From Myxococcota bacterium (lineage in GTDB: Bacteria > Myxococcota_A > Bradymonadia > UBA7976 > UBA1532), in assembly GCA_963169045.1 (NCBI GenBank), contig CAUJDF010000079.1:1-64000 (forward strand): a stretch of DNA of 64,000 bases, given 5' to 3'. The position numbers and the translations under genes are program-made. The number at the start of each line of letters is the position of its first letter. Positions within the stretch are counted from its first letter, which is position 1. Below, piece by piece: positions 1 to 11,713 of the stretch. The notes beneath the pieces are model-generated. The model saw only the letters and a program-made list of their open reading frames with translations. It did not search any database and was not told where the DNA came from.

Positions 1-57
1 CGTGGTGCCGGATTTGGAAGCTGTTGTAGGCTCCCGTCCCGAAAACGGGGGAGCACC

Positions 58-2781
<2,724 letters not shown>

Positions 2782-2820
2782 CCCGAGCGCGGAGGCGGCT
2801 CCAGGCCCCCGCCATCGCCG

Positions 2821-4356
2821 TCAGCGCCCCAGGTCGCGCAGGATGCGGCGCGCCCCGTTCCGCCCCCCGCACCCGATGACCGCGCCGGCCGGGTGCGTCC
2901 CGGCCCCGCACGCGTACAGCCCGTCGATCGGCGTGGCGTACGGCAGCCGGTCCGCGAAGCCGAACCCGTTGTCGACGTGGTGGATGTGCCCGCCCGTGAT
3001 GCCGAAATGCTCTTCGATCTTGCGGGGATGCAGCGCGAACCAGTCGGCGGTGAGGTCGCTCGTGCCCGGCGCGAAGCGGTCGCAGATCGACAGCAGGTGG
3101 CGCACGTAGCGGTCCTCCTCGGCGGCCCAGGTCGTGCCCTCGAGCGTGTGCGGCACCCACTGCACGAACAGCGCGGACCCGTGGTGGCCCTCGGCGTCGC
3201 GCAGCGACGGGTCGACCGCCGTGTGGACGTACCACTCGATCGTCGGGAAGTCGGGGAGTTGCCCCGCACGGACCTGCCGGTACGCCGCCTCGAGCGCGCC
3301 GATCGGGTCCTCCTGCGGCAGGAGGTGCGTCGTCGCCCGGTGCTGGCCCTCGTCGCGCGCCAGGCAGGCGAACGCGGGCAGGCCCTTCAGCGCCAGGTTC
3401 ACCTTCATCGTCGTGCCGGGCCGCCGGTAGCCCTCGACGCGCCGCACGTAGTCGTCGGGCAGGCCGTCGACGAGCTTCAGCATCGCGAACGGGTCGGCGT
3501 TCACCGCGATGACCGGCGCCGCGACCGTCGTCCCGTCGCTCAGGACGACGCCCGACACCGCGCCGCCCGTGACCTCGATCCGCGCGACGCCGCGCCCCGT
3601 CTCGATCACCGCGCCGGCGTCGCGCGCGGCCCGCGCGAACGCTGCGGCGACGGCGCCCATGCCGCCGACCGGGATCATCCACGTGCCGTCGCTGCCCGGC
3701 AGGCGGCACATGTTGTGGACGAGGAAGTTCATGCCGGTGCCCGGCGTGCTCCAGGTGCCGCACAGCCCCGAGAAGCCGTCGGTGACGGCGTACATCGCCT
3801 TCACCAGATCGCTCGCGAAGCCGAACCGATCGAGCCAGTCGCCCACCGGGCCGCGGCACAGGTCGACGAACGCCGGACGGAGCGCCGGCCGCACGTACCG
3901 CTCGGCCGTCTCCTCGATCGACAGCGGCTCCTCGAGCCACGTCGGCGCGACGTCGTCGCGGAGCGCCGCGATCTCGGCCTCCATGCGCTCGTTCGCGCGC
4001 CAGTCGGCCTCGCTGAAGAAGTCGGTGAAGCGGCGCCGCGCCGCGCCCCGGTCCGAGCCGAGGAGCAGGTGGCGGTCGGCGAGCGTGGGCAGGAAGTAAT
4101 GCGGGTCGCGGCGCAGCAGCGCGACGTCGGCGCCCGTCTCGGCGAGGACCTCGGGCGGCATCGGGCCGAGCAGGTACGCGCCCGTCGACGTCGCGAGGCC
4201 GGGCGCGCGCGCGAACGGCCGCTCCGTCCGCGCCGCGCCGCCGATCACCGGCTTCTGCTCGAACACCCGCACCGACAGCCCGGCGCGGGCGAGGATCGCC
4301 GCCGCCACGAGGCCGTTGTGTCCCGCGCCCACCACGATCGCGTCGACCCGCGTCAT
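2821..4356 (-). CDS. Phytoene desaturase-family FAD-dependent oxidoreductase
   Basis: A 511-residue flavoprotein of the carotenoid desaturase / COG1233 type. The N-terminus MTRVDAIVVGAGHNGLVAA has the GxGxxG dinucleotide fold, followed by an E and GGAARTE as usual for FAD-binding amine-oxidase-like enzymes. The C-terminus has the second FAD motif, YACGAGTHPAGAVIGCGG. The length fits the family. The reading frame stays open far upstream, but homology begins at this ATG (4354-4356), so the longer version is rejected. No carotenoid genes lie next to it, so the substrate is unknown; it may act on a non-carotenoid polyene or lipid. It ends close to the convergent TSP3 lipoprotein and is divergent from the exported protein at 4504. 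Confidence 0.88.
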   Translation of the reverse strand: MTRVDAIVVGAGHNGLVAAAILARAGLSVRVFEQKPVIGGAARTERPFARAPGLATSTGAYLLGPMPPEVLAETGADVALLRRDPHYFLPTLADRHLLLGSDRGAARRRFTDFFSEADWRANERMEAEIAALRDDVAPTWLEEPLSIEETAERYVRPALRPAFVDLCRGPVGDWLDRFGFASDLVKAMYAVTDGFSGLCGTWSTPGTGMNFLVHNMCRLPGSDGTWMIPVGGMGAVAAAFARAARDAGAVIETGRGVARIEVTGGAVSGVVLSDGTTVAAPVIAVNADPFAMLKLVDGLPDDYVRRVEGYRRPGTTMKVNLALKGLPAFACLARDEGQHRATTHLLPQEDPIGALEAAYRQVRAGQLPDFPTIEWYVHTAVDPSLRDAEGHHGSALFVQWVPHTLEGTTWAAEEDRYVRHLLSICDRFAPGTSDLTADWFALHPRKIEEHFGITGGHIHHVDNGFGFADRLPYATPIDGLYACGAGTHPAGAVIGCGGRNGARRILRDLGR

Positions 4357-4503
4357 GCAGCCCCCCGATGGTCGTTTCGCCCCACGCTGTGGCGGAGTGG
4401 GACGCCGCCTCTCGCGCCTGTCAAGGTGAAACGGGCCCGGGACGGTTGGACCGGCGGTTGCAATCCGCGTCCTTCGCCCCGGGGGGGGAGGAAGGAGGCT
4501 CGA

Positions 4504-5007
4504 ATGCGCTCGCGCCTGGTCCTGCTCCTGTTCCTCCTGGTCCTGCCCGCGGCGGCGCCGGCCGTCACGCCGACGCAGCAGCTCGACGCCTACGAGGCGC
4601 TGCTCAAGCAGTTCCGCGACGAACGGTCGCTGAAGAACTACGACTTCGAGCTCGACCGCCTCGCCGACTGGATCGGCGAGGCGCGGCAGCACCAGGCGCG
4701 CGGCAACCGCGTCTGGATGAGCCGCACGCTGCGCCGCGTCGCCGCGCAGGCGCGCTACCTCGAGGCGCTGTCCGGCCGCACCCGCGAGATCGCCGTCACC
4801 GACCAGCGCCGCCGCGACCTCGAGGCCAAGGCGGCGAAGCTCGCGAGCCTGCACGCCGAGCTGCGCAAGCTCGACGGCCGCCCGCGCGCGACGGTGGAGG
4901 ACGCGAGCCAGGCCTCGCTCGAGATCGGCATCGACCGCCGCCCGATCGATCGCCACGAAGGGCGCCACGAAGGGTTGGATCCGGACCAGGAAGGCCAGGG
5001 GGACTGA
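4504..5007 (+). CDS. Small exported coiled-coil protein, partner of the OmpA lipoprotein
   Basis: 167 residues. A typical signal peptide (MRSRLVLLLFLLVLPAAAPA) precedes a charged helical region rich in Arg, Glu and Ala that is likely coiled coil. The start ATG has a strong purine-rich site, AGGAAGGAGG, a few bases upstream. The gene ends only three bases before the lipoprotein at 5011, so the two are almost certainly co-transcribed and may form an envelope complex. The C-terminal tail is acidic and low in complexity. I do not recognise a named family. In related gram-negative bacteria, small helical periplasmic proteins of this kind accompany DUF4398/OmpA lipoproteins, but that link is inference. 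Confidence 0.8.
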   Translation: MRSRLVLLLFLLVLPAAAPAVTPTQQLDAYEALLKQFRDERSLKNYDFELDRLADWIGEARQHQARGNRVWMSRTLRRVAAQARYLEALSGRTREIAVTDQRRRDLEAKAAKLASLHAELRKLDGRPRATVEDASQASLEIGIDRRPIDRHEGRHEGLDPDQEGQGD

Positions 5008-5010
5008 CAC

Positions 5011-6216
5011 ATGCGCCGGCTGCTCGCCGTGATGCTCGCGTCGTCGCTCGCCGCATGCGGCGCGTCGCGTCTGCCCGATGACATGGAGACCTACAAGATG
5101 CTGCGCAAGCGGGACTACGCGGTGTCCGTCGAGAGGCGGTACCCGCACCTGGCCGCCGCCGCGCAGCAGCACTTCCGCGCCGCGCTCGAAGCCGATCGCG
5201 AGGGCGACGACGACCTGCGGCGCCACTACACCTGGATGGCGCTGACGATCTGGCGGACGGCGCAGACGCTGAGCGAGCGGCAGGACGCGATGGACTCGCG
5301 CCTGGCGGTCGACGGCCGCCTCGCGCTCACCGACGAGGCGTTCGAGGAGGCGAAGCGCCGCCGCGAGGCCGCCAAGGTGGTGCTCGAGCGCGAGGCGCGC
5401 GTGCGCGAGATCGCCTGGCAGTATGCGGACCTGCCGCCGCAGGCGCTCGCGCGGCCCCAGGCGGCCGAAGAGGCGCTCGAGGAGACGATCGAGGCCCTGC
5501 GGCTCGCGGCCATCGCCGGCGCGAGCCAGCACGCGAAGCAGCAGTTCGAGGCCGCGCAGCGCGCGTTCGACGTGGCGGCGCGGTCGCTCGAGGGCGGCCG
5601 CCCCGAGGAGTCGGTGGTGCGGGCCCGCGAGGCGACGAACCTGGCGCGGCAGGCGGCGGTGGCGGCGTGTCCCGGCGACGCCCACGACCGGGCCCGCCGC
5701 GCGCTGCGCCGGCAGCTGGCGGTGCTGCTCTCGTCGGCGCAGGCGATCGCCGAGGTCGCGCCGCGCATCACCGACCGCGGCGTCGTCCTGACGCTGCGCC
5801 GGGCGCTCGCGGACGACGAGGAGGGCACGAGCCTGCGGCCCGACGCGCGCCCGGCGCTCGCCAAGATCGCCGAGCTGGCGGAGTGGTTCCCCGGCTTCCG
5901 CGTCGAGGTCGAGGGCCACGCGAGCGCCAGCGGCTCGCCCACCGACGACCTGATCAAGACGCGCTTCCAGGCGCAGACCGTGGTCGAGGCGCTGCGCTCG
6001 CTCGGCGTGCCGCCCGACCGGCTCAGCGGCGTCGGCAAGGGCGCGAACGAGCCGGTGGCCGACTTCCAGACCGCGTCGGGCCGCGCGCAGAACCGGCGCA
6101 TCGACGTCGTGTTCGTACCGGTGCAGGTGCCGATCGAGGCGGCGACGTGCGGCGCGCTCCCCGGCGCGACACGGCCGCAGATCACCGACACCGAGGCCAA
6201 CCAGCTCGAGCTGTAG
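5011..6216 (+). CDS. OmpA-family lipoprotein with helical N-terminal domain
   Basis: 401 residues. The signal peptide ends in the lipobox SLAAC (Cys16). Residues about 30-250 are helical and heptad-rich, resembling DUF4398-type domains. Residues about 265-375 form an OmpA C-terminal peptidoglycan-binding domain: VEGHASASGSPTDD, then RFQAQTVVEALRSLGV, and the terminal SGRAQNRRIDVVF. The protein should be anchored in the outer membrane by lipid and bind peptidoglycan non-covalently. It sits three bases after the exported helical protein, forming a two-gene unit. The domain order and length match lipoproteins common in Deltaproteobacteria and Myxococcota. Confidence 0.9.
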   Translation: MRRLLAVMLASSLAACGASRLPDDMETYKMLRKRDYAVSVERRYPHLAAAAQQHFRAALEADREGDDDLRRHYTWMALTIWRTAQTLSERQDAMDSRLAVDGRLALTDEAFEEAKRRREAAKVVLEREARVREIAWQYADLPPQALARPQAAEEALEETIEALRLAAIAGASQHAKQQFEAAQRAFDVAARSLEGGRPEESVVRAREATNLARQAAVAACPGDAHDRARRALRRQLAVLLSSAQAIAEVAPRITDRGVVLTLRRALADDEEGTSLRPDARPALAKIAELAEWFPGFRVEVEGHASASGSPTDDLIKTRFQAQTVVEALRSLGVPPDRLSGVGKGANEPVADFQTASGRAQNRRIDVVFVPVQVPIEAATCGALPGATRPQITDTEANQLEL

Positions 6217-6219
6217 ACG

Positions 6220-6618
6220 TCAGTCGCGCTCGATCCGGATCCGCACCCCCGCCACCGCCAGCAGCGCCTCGACCTCCGCCAGCGTCGCCTCGCGAAAGTC
6301 TTCGGAACGCAACGAGAAGAGGCGCTCCGCCCCCACGGCCGCCTCCGCCTGCGGCCCCGCGGCGACGTCGGCCAGCAGGCGCGCGAGGTCGCGGACGCCG
6401 CTCGGCGCCGGAGCGTGCGCGGCCTCGTGCTGGGCGATGCGCTCGGCGAGGCGCTGCGTGAAGCCGAGCAGCGGCCCCATCGCGCGCTCGACCTGGTCCG
6501 GCCGCAGGCCCATCGCCTCGAGCTGACGGCGGCGCGCCAGCAACTTCGCCTGCTCCTCGCGCAGCTTCGCGACTGCCTCGCGGTACGCCTCCTCGCTCTC
6601 GAACGGCTTCTCCGACAT
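6220..6618 (-). CDS. Small helical cytoplasmic protein, unknown function
   Basis: 132 residues beginning MSEKPFESEEAYREAVAKL, highly charged and almost entirely helical, with no signal peptide or membrane segment. It converges on the OmpA lipoprotein with three bases between stop codons. The start at 6616-6618 lacks a clear Shine-Dalgarno site, but CATACT lies exactly seven bases upstream on the minus strand. That is the spacing seen for other probable leaderless genes here, though no good -35 accompanies it. No family recognised; a DNA-associated or chaperone-like role cannot be distinguished. Confidence 0.65.
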   Translation of the reverse strand: MSEKPFESEEAYREAVAKLREEQAKLLARRRQLEAMGLRPDQVERAMGPLLGFTQRLAERIAQHEAAHAPAPSGVRDLARLLADVAAGPQAEAAVGAERLFSLRSEDFREATLAEVEALLAVAGVRIRIERD

Positions 6619-6705
6619 GCGCGGGAGTATGCCCGAACCGCGTCGTTGACGACGACCGCCGCCTCCAGGCACCGTGCTCCGGGGAAATGTGACCGGGGAG
6701 ACGGA

Positions 6706-8748
6706 ATGAGCTCGACGGGGAAGTGGCTCTGGCTCGCGCTGTCGATCGCCGCGTGCGGCGAAGGCGGCGGTGGCGCCGGTGACATCGACGGTGAGACGGA
6801 CGGGGGAATCTCCGATGCGACGGTCGACGCCGCCCCGGTGGGGCCGGATGCCACGGACGACGCCGCCCCGCCCGACCCCGACGCGGCGGTCGCCGCCATC
6901 GCGGTGCCTGCCGTCGAGGGCTGCGAGAACCTCAACCCCCGGCACTGCATGCTGCCGTGGCCGTCCGACCGCTGGCTCGCCGCCGACGCCGAGCGCGAGA
7001 CCGGCTACCACCTCGAGTACGACCCGCGCGCCCTGCCGCGCTCCCGGGCAGGCGCGCCGATCGACATCGAGCCGTACCGCCGGCTGGACGGCTACAGCCG
7101 CGCCTCCCAGCTCCTGACGATGTTCGACGCGCCCGCCGATCTGACGCGCGCGGCCACCGTCGATGCCATCGAGCGCTCGCTCGAGCCCGACTCGCCGACC
7201 GTCCTCCTCGACCTCGAGACGGGAGAGCGCATCCCGCACTGGGTCGAGAACGATGCGCGCGCCGTCGCGCCCGAACAGACGATCTTCTTCCTCCGCCCGG
7301 CGGCGCGCCTCGAGCAGAACCGCGCCTACGGCGTCGCCATCCGCGGCCTCGGCCCCGCCGGCGGCGCGCCGTTCGCGCCGGACGCCGCCTTCCGCGCGCT
7401 CCGCGACGGCGTTCCCAGCGACTCGGCGGAGATCGAGGGCCGCCGCGCCGGCTTCGACCGCCTGTTCACGAAGCTCGGCGAGGCCGGCGTCTCGCGCGGC
7501 GAGCTGCAGCAGGCCTGGTGGTTCCGCACCGAGTCGTTCGCCTCGGGCCATGACACGATGCTCGCCATGCGCGCGGACGCGCTCGAGCGCCTCGGCGACG
7601 AAGGCATCGGCTGCACGATCACCAGCGTCGAGCCCGACTTCGGCGGCGTCGCCTTCCGTCGCGTCCGCGGCACCGTCACCGTGCCCTGGTACCTCGACGC
7701 GCCCATGCAGCCGGCGGCGATCGTGCGCGACGGGGCCGGACGCCCCGTCTTCCAGCGCACCGAGGAGGTCGCCTTCACCGCCATCCTGCCGCGCTCGCTC
7801 GCCGCGGACGGCGAGACGGGGCCGCTCCTGCAGTGGGGCCACGGCCTGTTCGGCGAAGCCGAGGGCACCGTGTCCGACGGGGGACTGATGCGCCTCGCCG
7901 AGGAGGGCGGCCTCGTGCTCGCCGCCACCGACTGGGCGGGCATGAGCCAGAAGGACCTGCCGTTCCTCGCCACGGCCCTCGCGGACGTGACGCGCTTCTA
8001 TCGCATCGGCGAGATGCTGCAGCAGGGGATGATCAACCAGATCGCCCTGACGCGCAGCCTGATCGGCCGGTGCAAGGACCTGCCGGAGATGACGAGCGAC
8101 GGCGCGCCGCTCATCGACCCGTCGCGCCGCTGGTTCCTCGGCGGATCGCAGGGCTCCATCCTCGGCGGCGCCTACCTGACGCTGTCGCCCGACATCGACC
8201 GCGGCGCGCTCATCGTCGGCGGCGCGGGCTTCTCGTTCATGATCGAGCGCAGCATCCACTACAACACGTTCGAGCCGCTGCTCATCCCCACCTACCCCGA
8301 TCGCGTCGACCGCGCGCTGCTCATGGCCTTCTCGCAGCACACGTGGGACCGCGCGGAGACCGCGAACTTCCTCGACTACGCCGAAGAGGGCCTGCCCGGC
8401 GTCGGGCCGAAGCGCTTCCTCTACCTCGTCGCCGAGAACGACGCGCAGGTGCCCAACCTGTCGTCGCACCAGGCGGCGCGCCTCGCCGGCATCCCGGCGA
8501 TGCAGGGCTCGACGCACGTGCCGTGGGGCGTCGAGGTGCAGGCGCCGCCCTACACCGGCTCGGCCTACATCGCGATGAACACCGGCGATCGCCCGACGCC
8601 GCCGGGCAACGTCGCGCCCACCGCCGACGACGGCGGCCACAACACCGTCGGCCTGAAGACCGAGGCGGTGGCGATGATCGGCCACTTCCTCCTGACCGGC
8701 GAGATGGTCGTCCCGTGTACCGGCACCTGCGATCTCTCGGGGCGCTGA
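6706..8748 (+). CDS. Secreted lipoprotein alpha/beta-hydrolase
   Basis: 680 residues. The signal peptide ends in the lipobox SIAAC, followed by a Gly/Asp-rich linker typical of the other lipoproteins here. The body has alpha/beta-hydrolase hallmarks: an oxyanion-type QWGHGLFG around residues 376-383 and a nucleophile elbow GGSQG at 479-483, with Ser481 the likely nucleophile. A late Asp (AENDAQVPN) and His (DDGGHNTVG) could complete the triad. The ATG at 6706 follows GGGGAG. The enzyme should act at the cell surface on an ester or amide, but the substrate is unknown. It overlaps the next gene by 34 bases, suggesting coupled translation. Confidence 0.82.
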   Translation: MSSTGKWLWLALSIAACGEGGGGAGDIDGETDGGISDATVDAAPVGPDATDDAAPPDPDAAVAAIAVPAVEGCENLNPRHCMLPWPSDRWLAADAERETGYHLEYDPRALPRSRAGAPIDIEPYRRLDGYSRASQLLTMFDAPADLTRAATVDAIERSLEPDSPTVLLDLETGERIPHWVENDARAVAPEQTIFFLRPAARLEQNRAYGVAIRGLGPAGGAPFAPDAAFRALRDGVPSDSAEIEGRRAGFDRLFTKLGEAGVSRGELQQAWWFRTESFASGHDTMLAMRADALERLGDEGIGCTITSVEPDFGGVAFRRVRGTVTVPWYLDAPMQPAAIVRDGAGRPVFQRTEEVAFTAILPRSLAADGETGPLLQWGHGLFGEAEGTVSDGGLMRLAEEGGLVLAATDWAGMSQKDLPFLATALADVTRFYRIGEMLQQGMINQIALTRSLIGRCKDLPEMTSDGAPLIDPSRRWFLGGSQGSILGGAYLTLSPDIDRGALIVGGAGFSFMIERSIHYNTFEPLLIPTYPDRVDRALLMAFSQHTWDRAETANFLDYAEEGLPGVGPKRFLYLVAENDAQVPNLSSHQAARLAGIPAMQGSTHVPWGVEVQAPPYTGSAYIAMNTGDRPTPPGNVAPTADDGGHNTVGLKTEAVAMIGHFLLTGEMVVPCTGTCDLSGR

Positions 8749-9578
8749 TCGCGCTCGGCGGGACGGCGCACGCCGGCGGCTTCACGCAGCCCGAAGGCGC
8801 GCACTACGCCAAGGTCTGGGGCCGGGTGATGATCGGCCACGACGGCCACCTCGCGAACGGCGACGGCGCCGAGCTCTACATCGGCGTGCGCAGCGACGAC
8901 ATCGGCGGCGTCGCCTACCGCGACCTGTCGCTGAACGTCTATGCCGAGTACGGCCTGTTCGACGGCACGACGCTGATCGTGAGCGGGGTGCCCTACGGAC
9001 ATGCCCGCGTGAACCGGGCGCCGACGAGCTACGTGGGCCCGCTCGGCCTCGGCGCGCGGCAGCGCCTGCTCGTCGCCGGGCCGCTCCACCTCGCGATCGA
9101 GGGCCGCTACGCCTGGTACCCGGGCGTGGGATCCGACGTGCTCGCCTTCGGATGGAGCGACGCCGGCGACTGGACCTACCAGCCGACGCTCGAGGGTCAT
9201 CGCGGCGACGCCGAGGTGCAGGCGGGCCTCGGCCTGCCCTTCGGCCTGTGGGCGACGGCGAGCGCCGGCGGGCGCGTGACCTCGACGGCGGGCGTCGATC
9301 CGGCGATCCTCGCGAGCGGCCAGCTGGGCTGGTCCTCGCCCGTCGGCGTCGTGATCGACGCGCACCTCGTCGCGTACGAGCCGCTCGGCCGCGTCGAGTC
9401 GCCGGCCAACGTCGCCGGCACGGGCCAGACGCGCTACCTCGGCTACGGCTTCGGCGCCAGCTGGTGGTTCTCGCCGTCTTGGGCGGTCACCATCGGCGCC
9501 GACAGCGCGCTCTACGCCGATGCCAACGCCGCCGCGCTGCCCGTCATCATCGGCTTCGAGCACCGCGCGACGCGTTGA
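8715..9578 (+). CDS. Exported barrel-like outer membrane protein
   Basis: 287 residues if started at the GTG at 8715, which gives the compact signal peptide VYRHLRSLGALIALGGTAHA with an AHA cleavage site. The mature part alternates hydrophobic and polar residues with many Tyr, Trp and Gly, as in outer-membrane beta-barrels, and ends near an aromatic-rich strand. The start lies inside the 3' end of the hydrolase gene (34-base overlap), so the pair is probably translationally coupled and may work together, for example as a surface hydrolase with a porin. No named family is evident. The GTG choice rests on the signal peptide rather than on a strong ribosome site. Confidence 0.75.
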   Translation: MYRHLRSLGALIALGGTAHAGGFTQPEGAHYAKVWGRVMIGHDGHLANGDGAELYIGVRSDDIGGVAYRDLSLNVYAEYGLFDGTTLIVSGVPYGHARVNRAPTSYVGPLGLGARQRLLVAGPLHLAIEGRYAWYPGVGSDVLAFGWSDAGDWTYQPTLEGHRGDAEVQAGLGLPFGLWATASAGGRVTSTAGVDPAILASGQLGWSSPVGVVIDAHLVAYEPLGRVESPANVAGTGQTRYLGYGFGASWWFSPSWAVTIGADSALYADANAAALPVIIGFEHRATR

Positions 9579-9604
9579 CATCCGCCGCCGCGCCGACCGA
9601 GGAT
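9575..9604 (+). promoter_or_regulatory. Sigma-70-like promoter for a leaderless VOC gene
   Basis: TTGACA at 9575-9580, an 18-base spacer, GAGGAT at 9599-9604, then seven bases to the ATG at 9612. The -35 is a perfect consensus and the -10 keeps A2 and T6. The -35 overlaps the stop codon of the preceding gene. This geometry supports 9612 over the upstream ATG at 9603. Confidence 0.5.
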
Positions 9605-9611
9605 GCCGCCC

Positions 9612-10001
9612 ATGCAGATCAAGTTTGTCAGCCTGCTCGTCGACGACCAGGCGAAGGCCCTGGACTTCTACACCTCCGTGCTCGGCTTCGAGAAGATGGC
9701 CGACATCCCGCTCGGCGAGTACCGGTGGCTCACCGTGACGTCGCCCGATGGCATCGAGGGGGTCGAGCTCGTGCTCGAGCCGATGGCATTCCCGCCGGCG
9801 CGCGCGTACCAGAAGGCGCTGTTCGAAGCAGGTATCCCCGCCACCGCCTTGACGACGAAGGACATCCGGACCGAATACGAGCGGCTGAAGGCGCGCGGCG
9901 TCGTCTTCCGGGGCGAGCCCCAGACGCATGGCCCCGTCACCGTGGCGCTCTTCGAGGACACCTGCGGCAACCTCATCAACCTGGTGCAGCCGCCCGCCTG
10001 A
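9612..10001 (+). CDS. VOC-family (glyoxalase/dioxygenase fold) protein
   Basis: 129 residues of the vicinal oxygen chelate fold. MQIKFVSLLVDDQAKALDFY is the typical first strand-helix, and FEDTCGNLINLVQ is the typical last strand with its metal-ligand Glu position. The VOC family includes glyoxalase I, dioxygenases and antibiotic-binding proteins, and sequence alone does not say which this is. Short single-domain versions like this often dimerise. The start at 9612 is preferred because the promoter places transcription at the ATG, and because the in-frame ATG at 9603 adds only MPP. The gene stands alone between an outer membrane protein and a membrane fusion protein. Confidence 0.88.
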   Translation: MQIKFVSLLVDDQAKALDFYTSVLGFEKMADIPLGEYRWLTVTSPDGIEGVELVLEPMAFPPARAYQKALFEAGIPATALTTKDIRTEYERLKARGVVFRGEPQTHGPVTVALFEDTCGNLINLVQPPA

Positions 10002-10110
10002 CGCGCCCGCCCGGACCGAGCGAAACGTCCGCGCATCGGTCCCCGGGCCGATACGCGGCGCCCCCCGCTTCGCCTACACGTGAGCGCTCCATCCCTGCGA
10101 GGCGTCACGT

Positions 10111-11703
10111 ATGACGAGCGAGAGGTCGCGGCGCGTCTTTCTTCTGCCCTTGGCGGGCATCCTGTTGCTCGCCGCATCGCCCCTGCTGCCGAGGGTCGCA
10201 CGCCACCCGATGATCGTCGGCACCGTGCTCGCCGCCGCCGCGCTGCTCGGCGTGTGGACGGCAGTGCTGTATGCCCGGGCGCGCCGCGGCGTCGAGTACC
10301 GCCTCGACGTGGTCCTGCGGAAGAACCACTACCTGCAGCTCGTCGTGCAGCTCGTCCTGTTCGCCTACTGGTGGATGTACTGGCCGAAGGGCACCGACCA
10401 GATCGCGCTCATCCTCGTCCAGCTCGTGTTCGCCTACGTGCTCGACATGCTGCTGCTCTGGTCGAAGCACCGCGAGTGGCGCGCCGGCTTCAGCGTCGTG
10501 CCGCCGGTGCTGAGCGTGAACCTCTTCCTCTGGTTCCACGACGAGTACTTCCCCTTGCAGTTCGCGGTGATCGCGCTGGCGTTCGTCACCAAGGCGCTCG
10601 TCCACTGGAAGCGCGAGGGGCGCTCGACCCACATCTTCAACCCGTCGGGCATCGCGCTGTGGGTCCCCGCGGTCATCATGATCGCCGGCGGCTGGTGGGG
10701 CGTCGCGCGCGCGAACGAGATCTCGTCGACGCTCGGCGCGCCGCCCTACATCTACGAAGCCATGGCGATCGCATCGCTGCTCGTCCAGTTCTACTACCCG
10801 GTCATCCTGATCACGATGTCGGCGGCGCTGACGGTCGTCGCGGCGGGCTTCGTCTACACGACCGTGACCGGCGTCTATCTGTTCATCGACACGTCCATTC
10901 CCATCGCCGTCTTCCTGGGGATGCTGCTGCTGATCACCGACCCCTCCACGTCGCCGCGGTCGTGGCCGGGCCGCGTGCTCTTCGGCGTGCTGTACGGCCT
11001 GAGCATCGCGGGCTGCTACATCGCGCTGCGCGAGACGGGGCGCCCGTCCTACTTCGACAAGCTGCTCTTCGTGCCGGTGCTGAACCTGGCGGTGCCGGCC
11101 ATCGAGCGTTGGGGACGGCGCGTGGAGCTCGCCATCGGCCGGGCGCGCTTCAGCGTGCGCGAGGCGAACACGGCGCACCTCGCCGTCTGGATCGGCGTGT
11201 TCGCCGTCATGCTGCCGTGGCTCAAGGCCCACGCCGGACGCAGTCCCGAGTACTGGCAGCGCGCGTGCGCCGAGGGTCGCCACGGCGCGTGCAACAGCCT
11301 CGCGGCGCTCTACGGTGATGCCTGCGAGCGCGGCGTGGGTGAGGCCTGCCACAATCTGGGTGCCATGTTCGAGGGCGGCGAGGCCGGGCCCGCCGATCCC
11401 GCGCGCGCGCTGGTGGCCTACGAGCGCGGCTGTCGCGAGGGCGCGGCGGCGTCCTGCGACCGCGCGGGCACCATGCACGGCCTCGGCGAAGGCGTGCCGC
11501 GCAACGAGCCCCGCGCCGCGGTGTTCTATGGCAACGCCTGCACCGCGGGCGAGCCCGCCGGATGCCACAACCTCGGCGTCGCCTTCGAGAACGGGCTCGG
11601 CGTCCTGCGCGACACGGCGCAGGCGCTCTCGTTCTACGATCGCGCGTGCCACGCCGGCTTCGGTCCGGCCTGCGAGAACGGCCGCCGCCTGCGCATGCGG
11701 TGA
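10111..11703 (+). CDS. RnfD/UnbU-like multipass membrane protein fused to Sel1-like repeats
   Basis: 530 residues. Residues about 1-360 are a multi-pass membrane domain with the segment STHIFNPSGIAL, which resembles the core of NqrB/RnfD and UnbU-type proteins. The Thr that carries covalent FMN in RnfD/NqrB is not present (PSGIAL), so flavinylation by the usual route is doubtful. From about residue 385 to the end there are repeated Sel1-like units with paired Cys (ACxxGxxxACxxL...), three or four copies, likely exposed outside the membrane. The start follows GAGG. The fusion suggests a membrane protein with a protein-binding tail. No Rnf or Nqr partners are nearby, so it is probably not part of a classical ion-pumping complex. 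Confidence 0.8.
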   Translation: MTSERSRRVFLLPLAGILLLAASPLLPRVARHPMIVGTVLAAAALLGVWTAVLYARARRGVEYRLDVVLRKNHYLQLVVQLVLFAYWWMYWPKGTDQIALILVQLVFAYVLDMLLLWSKHREWRAGFSVVPPVLSVNLFLWFHDEYFPLQFAVIALAFVTKALVHWKREGRSTHIFNPSGIALWVPAVIMIAGGWWGVARANEISSTLGAPPYIYEAMAIASLLVQFYYPVILITMSAALTVVAAGFVYTTVTGVYLFIDTSIPIAVFLGMLLLITDPSTSPRSWPGRVLFGVLYGLSIAGCYIALRETGRPSYFDKLLFVPVLNLAVPAIERWGRRVELAIGRARFSVREANTAHLAVWIGVFAVMLPWLKAHAGRSPEYWQRACAEGRHGACNSLAALYGDACERGVGEACHNLGAMFEGGEAGPADPARALVAYERGCREGAAASCDRAGTMHGLGEGVPRNEPRAAVFYGNACTAGEPAGCHNLGVAFENGLGVLRDTAQALSFYDRACHAGFGPACENGRRLRMR

Positions 11704-11713
11704 GATCGGCCGG

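Noticed and set aside
10002-10110. ATCGG/CCGAT inverted repeat near 10035-10052 as a regulatory site.
   Set aside because: A short imperfect stem typical of high-GC intergenic DNA; at best a weak terminator after the VOC gene.
10111-11703. Assignment as an RnfD subunit of an electron-transport complex.
   Set aside because: No other Rnf or Nqr genes nearby, no flavinylation Thr, and a Sel1 tail not seen in RnfD.
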